Below are positions 6,276-10,543 of a stretch of DNA of 10,543 bases, piece by piece. The notes beneath the pieces were generated by a model. That model was not told where the DNA came from. It searched no databases and saw nothing but the letters and a program-made list of their open reading frames with translations. How positions within the stretch are numbered: position 1 is the first letter of the stretch; each line of letters begins with the position of its first letter. A program made the translations under genes and the position numbers. The stretch spans positions 1-10,543 of the forward strand of contig CAIPUP010000328.1 in NCBI GenBank assembly GCA_903868285.1, read 5' to 3'. This DNA is from an uncultured beta proteobacterium (GTDB taxonomy: Bacteria > Pseudomonadota > Gammaproteobacteria > Burkholderiales > SG8-39).

Positions 6276-7289
6276 TCATTCTGCTTTGATACCGGCCGTG
6301 CGCACCACCTCGCGCCAGCGCACATGGTCATCCAGGATGCGCTTCTGGAACACTTCCACCGATTCGCGAATGGGCAGGATGCCGGCATCGGCATAGCGCT
6401 TTTGCAGCCCCGGATCATTGCTGGCGCGATTGAAATGATCGTTCAGAGTACGCACTAACTCTGCGCTAATGCCCTTCGGTGCCTGGATGCCGAACCAGTT
6501 GGTGGCATCGTAGCCAGTCAGGCCAGCCTGCTCGAAGGTAGGTACCTCTGGCAGCGCTGCCAGACGCTGGCGTGAGGCCACCGCGATCGCGCGTACCGAA
6601 CCGGCTGCCAGTTGCGCCTGCATCGAGCCGATGCCAAGCAGGGCAATCTGGATGCGACCTGCAGCGAGGTCGATGGCGGCCGGTCCACCGCCCTTGTAGG
6701 GCACATGGGTCAACTTCAGGTTCGCCAGGCTGGCTAGCATCTCGGCCGCCAGGTGCGGCATGGTGGCATTGCCGGCCGAGCCATAGTTAAGGGTGCCGGG
6801 ATGGGCCCGCGCATAGTCGATGAATTCGCGCAGATTGCGCACTGGTAGCGCAGCATGGATGGCGGCGATGCTGGGAACTTCCCCGACTGCAGCCACACCG
6901 ACCAGATCATGCAGCGGATCAAATGGCAGCTCGCGGTTCAGATGGCGTGCAATCGAGGCATTACCGACATTCACGATGACCAGGGTGTAGCCATCGGGCG
7001 CGGCTTTCGCGACCAGGCCAACCGCGATGTTGCCGCCGGCACCCGGTCGGTTCTCCACAATCACCGCCTGGCCCAACGAGCGCGCCAAGGGATCGGCCAG
7101 GATGCGCGCCATGATGTCGGTGATGCCACCAGCGGCTGCTGTGACAACCAGTTTCACAGCACGCGAGGGAAATGCCGATGGATTGTTTTGTGGCGTTGCC
7201 GCTATTGCGGTCGGGAACGCGGCCGGTAACGTGGCTGGTAACGCGCAAAGCAAGCCAAGAAAAATCATCAGTCGTTGCAACATGGACAT
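6276..7289 (-). CDS. periplasmic solute-binding protein, TctC/Bug family (third of three)
   Basis: A 337-residue Bug-type receptor and the first gene of its minus-strand operon. I chose the ATG at 7289 (MSMLQRLMIF) over an in-frame ATG eight codons upstream because AGGAG lies about six bases before it. The signal peptide has a hydrophobic core (residues 8-30) and likely cleavage near AIA-ATP. Motifs: LVVTAAAGGITDIMAR (47-62) with ligand-loop Asp58, VENRPGAGGNIAVG (78-91), APDGYTLV (97-104) and HVPYKGGGPAA. The otherwise common VPF before the loop reads VTA and the loop itself is GGITD, so its ligand probably differs from those of the other two. No membrane subunits are encoded nearby. The divergent spacer upstream carries tandem repeats that may control it. 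Confidence 0.94.
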   Translation of the reverse strand: MSMLQRLMIFLGLLCALPATLPAAFPTAIAATPQNNPSAFPSRAVKLVVTAAAGGITDIMARILADPLARSLGQAVIVENRPGAGGNIAVGLVAKAAPDGYTLVIVNVGNASIARHLNRELPFDPLHDLVGVAAVGEVPSIAAIHAALPVRNLREFIDYARAHPGTLNYGSAGNATMPHLAAEMLASLANLKLTHVPYKGGGPAAIDLAAGRIQIALLGIGSMQAQLAAGSVRAIAVASRQRLAALPEVPTFEQAGLTGYDATNWFGIQAPKGISAELVRTLNDHFNRASNDPGLQKRYADAGILPIRESVEVFQKRILDDHVRWREVVRTAGIKAE

Positions 7290-7423
7290 GGCGTCTCCTC
7301 GATACGCTTGCATGATGGAAATTTGTCACAAAAAATTAATCAAAGCTTCATTGGTGCGCGACCAGAGAAGTGTGTACCCTGCGCTCCACTTCGGATTAAG
7401 CAATTCATTAAAACCTTAGCAAA

Positions 7424-7471
7424 CCAAGGCAATTCCCAAGGCAATTCCCAAGAAAATTTCCAAGGAAATTT
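7424..7471. repeat. four tandem 12-bp repeats (iteron-like)
   Basis: Four head-to-tail 12-bp units without gaps: CCAAGGCAATTC at 7424-7435 and again at 7436-7447, CCAAGAAAATTT at 7448-7459, and CCAAGGAAATTT at 7460-7471. The first two are identical, and the last two differ from each other at one base. Position in a divergent promoter region suggests cooperative binding sites for a regulator, or a simple slippage product; the 12-bp period is slightly more than one helical turn. Confidence 0.8.
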
Positions 7472-7513
7472 ATCGCCTTGTTTTGGTGCTGTTTTTTGCT
7501 GCGGCTTCGTAAT

Positions 7514-7539
7514 TGCGCATGGTACGTGCGCATGGCGCG
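7514..7539. repeat. 13-bp direct repeat
   Basis: TGCGCATGGTACG (7514-7526) is followed directly by TGCGCATGGCGCG (7527-7539), 11 of 13 bases matching. Each copy contains the palindrome TGCGCA. It is in the same spacer as the 12-bp repeats, about 43 bp further towards the plus-strand gene. Function unknown; possibly an operator pair. Confidence 0.6.
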
Positions 7540-7705
7540 AGCGATCTTCAGTCATTCTCCCAGCGTATCGCTTCTTGTGCCCGCCTTTTGTGTTCAGGCA
7601 TGGCGCTTGCATAACAAAGTTCATCAATCCGCAGGGCTTCCCATGCGGTAGCGCAAAGACAGGATTTCGCAATCCGCGATCCAGTAAGGCAACAGGTTTC
7701 AAACA

Positions 7706-8113
7706 ATGCATTTCCTGAACAGAATCCAACGCAACTTCGCATTCGGGGCAGCAGTGACACGCGCAACGTGCAGACGCGCCCAGCGCATGGCGCTGTTTGC
7801 CGTGTTGGTACCCTTACTTAGTCCCATCGCCGAGGCGCAGGCCTACAAGGTGCGGCGTGAGTGCGAGACAGTACAAAAGTCGTTCGGCCCCTACGATGCC
7901 TGCCGTACCGTGTTCGTGGTGCCGGGCGTGGGCGAGAAGGGCTATGCCGAGCTTTATCTCGAGCGCAAGGAAGAAGAAAAGCGCCTCACCACCGACTGCA
8001 TCAAATCCAAGATGGAGCAGGAGGCGATGGCACCGGAAAAGCGCTCGCCTCCCACCCCTACCTGCGAGACCGTACTGCGACGCGCCAACGGCAAGACCTG
8101 GACGTCGTTCTGA
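7706..8113 (+). CDS. small exported protein of unknown function
   Basis: I do not recognise this 135-residue protein. Codon use is GC-rich in third positions like the neighbours, so it looks real. Residues 1-45 form a signal peptide: a long basic start (TCRRAQR) then a hydrophobic run ALFAVLVPLLSPIAEA, cleaved probably after AEA or AQA. The mature part is about 90 residues, charged, with four Cys (53, 66, 98, 120), enough for two disulfides in the periplasm, and a Glu/Lys-rich helical stretch near 82-105. The ATG at 7706 has only a weak Shine-Dalgarno; an in-frame ATG at 7787 would start at the hydrophobic core and lose the basic region, so I keep 7706. It opens the plus-strand group but lies 142 bp before the next gene, so shared transcription is uncertain. 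Confidence 0.7.
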   Translation: MHFLNRIQRNFAFGAAVTRATCRRAQRMALFAVLVPLLSPIAEAQAYKVRRECETVQKSFGPYDACRTVFVVPGVGEKGYAELYLERKEEEKRLTTDCIKSKMEQEAMAPEKRSPPTPTCETVLRRANGKTWTSF

Positions 8114-8156
8114 AGCTTCAGTAGGGCAAGGAGTGGGTTGCCCGGTCTGCCCGGTC
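8110..8156. repeat. palindrome, hairpin and 9-bp tandem repeat after the exported-protein gene
   Basis: The 12-bp perfect palindrome CTGAAGCTTCAG (8110-8121) overlaps the stop codon. GGGCAA (8124-8129) can pair with TTGCCC (8138-8143). TGCCCGGTC is then repeated exactly in tandem at 8139-8147 and 8148-8156. The hairpin could be a weak terminator for the exported-protein gene, but there is no T-run. The remaining spacer to 8255 is GC-rich, simple sequence with no clear promoter. Confidence 0.4.
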
Positions 8157-8255
8157 GACCTGACTGACTGGGCATGACTGGACTTGGTGCGGCGTGGCGT
8201 GGCGGGCTGGCTTGTTACACTGCCGACCCTGCCTGCACCCTACCGGTATACCGCC

Positions 8256-9109
8256 ATGCCCTCGCTACAGCTCAATGGCATCACCCTGACCTATCAACAA
8301 CATGGCACCCAAGGGCCGGCTGTCGTGCTGACACCAGGCGGTCGCTGGGCGGGTCATGTGCATGCGGTCGTGGCCACCGAACTGGCGCAAGACTGTCGTG
8401 TCATCACCTGGGACCGGCGCAATACCGACGGCGGCTCCAGTCTGGCGCTGGCAGGTGAGCAGTCCGAAGCAGACCTGCATGCCGATGATCTGGCGGCGCT
8501 GATACAGGCACTGCGCCTCGGCCCTTGTTTTGTTGGCGAATATGCGGGTTGCCGCACCTCGCCCTTGCTGGCATTCAAATATCCGCAGCTGGTGCGCGGC
8601 CTGATGCTGGCCTGGCCCTCGGGAGAAGACTATGCCGCCGAGCGTCTGCCCAGGAACGCTTATCGCAAATACATTCGTGCCGCCTTGCGTGGTGGCATGG
8701 AGGCGGTGGCGCAGATCACACCGTTTGCCGAAACCCTGCAACACAATCCGGCCAATCGCGAAGCGCTGTTGTCGATGTCGGTGCGCGACTTCGTGCGCCA
8801 GATGGCCTGGTGGGAAGTGTTTTTCACCACCAGTGGCGATCTGCCGGTGGCGGGTTGTCGGCTGAATGACCATGAATGGTCGCAAATCGGTGCGCCGGCC
8901 TGTATCACTGGCGGGTGCGACCCTGTGCATCCCACCAGCGTTGCCGAGCGTCTGCGCCGCTTGCTGGATTGCCGGCTGTATCACGCGCCGGTGATGACAC
9001 GCACTGAATGGGACGATGTGTTTGATAACAATCCCTATCCAGTCACTTCTCGCGTGCAAGGTGCACGCATCGCGCCAGTGTGGCGCCGCTTCATACAGGA
9101 GAGTCTGTG
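8256..9109 (+). CDS. alpha/beta-hydrolase-fold protein with non-canonical nucleophile elbow
   Basis: A 284-residue alpha/beta-hydrolase fold; the stop codon is TGA at 9108-9110, sharing its last base with the next start. Fold signs: the GITLTYQQHG N-terminal strands, oxyanion-loop region LTPGGRWAGH (25-34), WDRRNTDGGSS (52-62), the elbow FVGEYAGCRTS (92-102), and the late-strand acid ITGGCDPVHP with Asp222. In this fold the elbow reads G-x-Ser-x-G; here it is G94-E95-Tyr96-A97-G98, codon TAT. The usual catalytic His after the last strand is also not evident: only His243 (LYHAP) is near, and the C-terminus has none. So it is not a standard esterase by sequence. I start at ATG 8256 (MPSLQLNGIT); upstream in-frame residues from 8184 look like spacer. 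ATGA coupling to the second Rieske oxygenase implies joint function. Confidence 0.88.
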
Positions 9110-10498
9110 ATGACAACATCACCCAAGGTGGTGAGTGACGCCGAAATCGATGCGCTGCATCCGGGCCAGCGTCGTGGTGTGCGGGCCCAGGACGATGATT
9201 TCACTGCCACCGGCCCCGCTACGACCGCCGGTGATTACCTGCGCCGCTTCTGGCAGCCGGTGTATCACTCGGCCGATCTGATGCCCGGTTGCGCAGTGCC
9301 GCTCACCATCATGGGTCAGGAATACACGCTTTATCGGGCACAGGTGGACGGCCACTCGGACGCCGCGCCAGCCTATCTGGTGGACGGACGTTGCCCGCAT
9401 CGCGGCACGCAGTTATCAACGGGCTGGATCGAAGGCCATCAGCTGCGCTGCTTCTATCATGGCTGGACCTTTGCCTCGAACGGCCAGTGTGTCGAGCAGC
9501 CGGCCGAGGAGCCGGACTTTTCCCGCAAGGTCAGCATCGGCGCCTATCCGGTGCGCGAGTACCTCGGATTGATCTTTGCCTATCTCGGCGAATTGTCCCA
9601 GGCGCAGCCACCGGAATTCCCCGAGCACCCCGAGTTCGAACATTTTGATGGTCTGCTGGAAATCGATTCCTACTCGCGCGAGTGCAACTACTTTCAGAAT
9701 CTGGAAAACGCCCTGGACATGAGCCATGTCGCCTTCGTGCATGGTGACAACCGCGCGGCATTCCGCGAAATCGGTGCCGGCCCGCGATTGCAGGCCGAGG
9801 AATCAGCCTGGGGTGTGCGATACATCTACCAGCGTCCGGATGGCGAGCAGCGTATCCAGCAATTCGGCATGCCCAACATGTTCTACATGACCGCCTTGCC
9901 TACCGATGCCGAGATCGGCTGGCAGGAGTCGCTGTTCTGGTGGGTACCGATTGACGATCGCCGGCATATGCAATTCAGCATTCACCGCGTGCCGGCCACC
10001 GGTGCCACGGCCGAGCGCATTCATGCCCGACGCGAAGCGCGCCGCAGTGAAATCACGCTGGCGCATCAGGAAGTGGCAGAACAGATCCTGGCTGGCGAGT
10101 TGCGTCTTGCTGATGTCGATCGTGACAAGGTAGACCTGGTGCGGCTGCAGGACGACATCGCCCAGGTTGGACAGGGCAGGGTGGCGCCGCGCAGTCTGGA
10201 TCGCATCGGCCGGGCTGATATTGGTGTCATCGCCATTCGCAAGCTTTGGTCACGCGAGCTGGAGCAACTGCGCCAGGGTCAGCCACTGAAACACTGGAAG
10301 CGCGATGCCAGCATCGTGCCGCGCGCCTGGGGACTGGCGCAGGGCGAGCGCGCACGTCTGGGGGCCGAAGGCCTGGTGGCCGATGGCAGCGTGCAGGCCC
10401 GCATCGTCGACGTGCGGCCGCACATCGCCATTCGCCTGCAGTTGCGTGCGCTGCACGGTCGTGGCGGGCCGGCGGACAGGGCATCGAACGAAAGCTAA
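9110..10498 (+). CDS. Rieske non-heme iron oxygenase, alpha subunit, second and distinct copy
   Basis: A 462-residue oxygenase component. Rieske ligands are Cys95, His97, Cys114 and His117 (CPHRGTQLS and CFYHGWT). The catalytic iron motif is NALDMSHVAFVH (200-211) with bridging Asp203 and ligands His206 and His211. It has a longer N-terminal arm (about 40 residues before GDYLRRFWQPV) than the first oxygenase and is divergent from it, so they are not a recent duplication. From memory it is nearer to phthalate-dioxygenase and dehydrodivanillate O-demethylase (LigX-like) proteins; substrate unknown. The ATG at 9110 overlaps the previous TGA by one base and has AGGAG eight bases upstream (9097-9101), which rules against an in-frame ATG at 9080. 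Electrons must come from a reductase not seen here, perhaps the gene that begins past the right edge. Confidence 0.95.
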   Translation: MTTSPKVVSDAEIDALHPGQRRGVRAQDDDFTATGPATTAGDYLRRFWQPVYHSADLMPGCAVPLTIMGQEYTLYRAQVDGHSDAAPAYLVDGRCPHRGTQLSTGWIEGHQLRCFYHGWTFASNGQCVEQPAEEPDFSRKVSIGAYPVREYLGLIFAYLGELSQAQPPEFPEHPEFEHFDGLLEIDSYSRECNYFQNLENALDMSHVAFVHGDNRAAFREIGAGPRLQAEESAWGVRYIYQRPDGEQRIQQFGMPNMFYMTALPTDAEIGWQESLFWWVPIDDRRHMQFSIHRVPATGATAERIHARREARRSEITLAHQEVAEQILAGELRLADVDRDKVDLVRLQDDIAQVGQGRVAPRSLDRIGRADIGVIAIRKLWSRELEQLRQGQPLKHWKRDASIVPRAWGLAQGERARLGAEGLVADGSVQARIVDVRPHIAIRLQLRALHGRGGPADRASNES

Positions 10499-10538
10499 AG
10501 ATGCAACGCAGTCAATCAACACCGATCAATTTTTCTGC

Positions 10539-10543
10539 AGGAG
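10539..10543 (+). promoter_or_regulatory. ribosome binding site of a gene past the right edge
   Basis: The window ends in AGGAG, 41 bp after the second Rieske oxygenase stop, with no terminator-like structure between. This matches the AGGAG before the oxygenase itself, so the plus-strand operon most likely continues. The gene it serves is not visible. Confidence 0.5.

Larger units (their letters stand above)
7290..7705. other. 416-bp AT-richer divergent spacer
   Basis: This is the longest non-coding stretch in the window, lying between the minus-strand Bug operon and the plus-strand exported-protein gene. It must hold promoters for both directions, but I see no clear sigma70 pair for either. 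It contains four 12-bp tandem repeats (7424-7471), a 13-bp direct repeat (7514-7539) and a small inverted repeat GGATT-TCGC-AATCC at 7662-7675, about 30 bp before the exported-protein start. Frames open across part of it have low-complexity content from the repeats and no recognisable protein. A small RNA cannot be excluded. Confidence 0.6.

Noticed and set aside
6137..6418. 94-codon N-terminal extension of the second Bug gene
   Set aside because: It overlaps the 3' end of the third Bug gene, and a proper Shine-Dalgarno and signal peptide begin at 6136.
7424..7471. Possible CRISPR array
   Set aside because: The 12-bp units are contiguous with no spacers and are far too short for CRISPR repeats.
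7275..7718. Plus-strand frame of 147 codons with a repeated Gln-Gly-Asn-Ser pattern
   Set aside because: The pattern comes only from the 12-bp DNA tandem repeats; the frame starts inside the third Bug gene on the other strand and the rest shows no protein-like features.
8244..8253. Palindrome CGGTATACCG just before the hydrolase start
   Set aside because: A 10-bp palindrome is expected by chance at this scale, no -35 fits it, and nothing else supports an operator there.
8265..9122. Minus-strand frame of 285 codons
   Set aside because: Antisense to the alpha/beta hydrolase gene, with no motifs and no plausible ribosome binding site or operon partner.

Overview
The window is GC-rich, tightly packed bacterial DNA that reads like an accessory catabolic locus of a betaproteobacterium, most likely Burkholderiales. 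The best clue is three separate periplasmic substrate-binding proteins of the TctC/Bug type, a family greatly expanded in Bordetella, Achromobacter, Cupriavidus and relatives. This placement is inferred from gene content and composition; there is no rRNA, tRNA, mobile element or CRISPR array to support it. Both ends cut through ongoing gene clusters.

Layout. (A) About 1-3101, minus strand: a Rieske oxygenase alpha subunit (phthalate 4,5-dioxygenase type), a zinc-type MDR alcohol dehydrogenase, and a CobW/COG0523 GTPase metallochaperone that overlaps the dehydrogenase by 20 nt and runs off the left edge. (B) A 140-bp divergent promoter region (3102-3241) with a sigma70-like promoter and inverted repeats, followed on the plus strand by the first Bug protein (3242-4312). 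(C) 4331-7289, minus strand: a third Bug protein, a second Bug protein and a crotonase-fold protein, probably one transcript. It meets the first Bug gene tail to tail at a strong hairpin (4323-4351). A second hairpin (6180-6212) sits between the two Bug genes. (D) 7290-7705: an AT-richer 416-bp divergent spacer with four 12-bp tandem repeats and a 13-bp direct repeat. (E) 7706 to the right edge, plus strand: a small exported protein of unknown function, an alpha/beta-hydrolase-fold protein, a second and different Rieske oxygenase, and a ribosome binding site for another gene past the edge.

How it may work together (inference). The crotonase-like protein keeps, at matching positions, the residues I recall as catalytic in 6-oxocamphor hydrolase (His123, His146, Asp155, Glu245 here), so it may be a retro-Claisen beta-diketone hydrolase rather than an enoyl-CoA hydratase. 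Combined with Rieske hydroxylases and an alcohol dehydrogenase this suggests hydroxylation, then oxidation to a ketone, then C-C cleavage, a plan like camphor 6-hydroxylation but with Rieske enzymes in place of a P450. The alpha/beta hydrolase has Tyr where the nucleophilic Ser should be and lacks an obvious catalytic His, so it is either a pseudoenzyme or does other chemistry. No reductase or ferredoxin for the oxygenases, no TctA/TctB membrane subunits for the binding proteins and no transcription factor lie inside the window; these must be supplied from elsewhere. The substrate cannot be named from the sequence.
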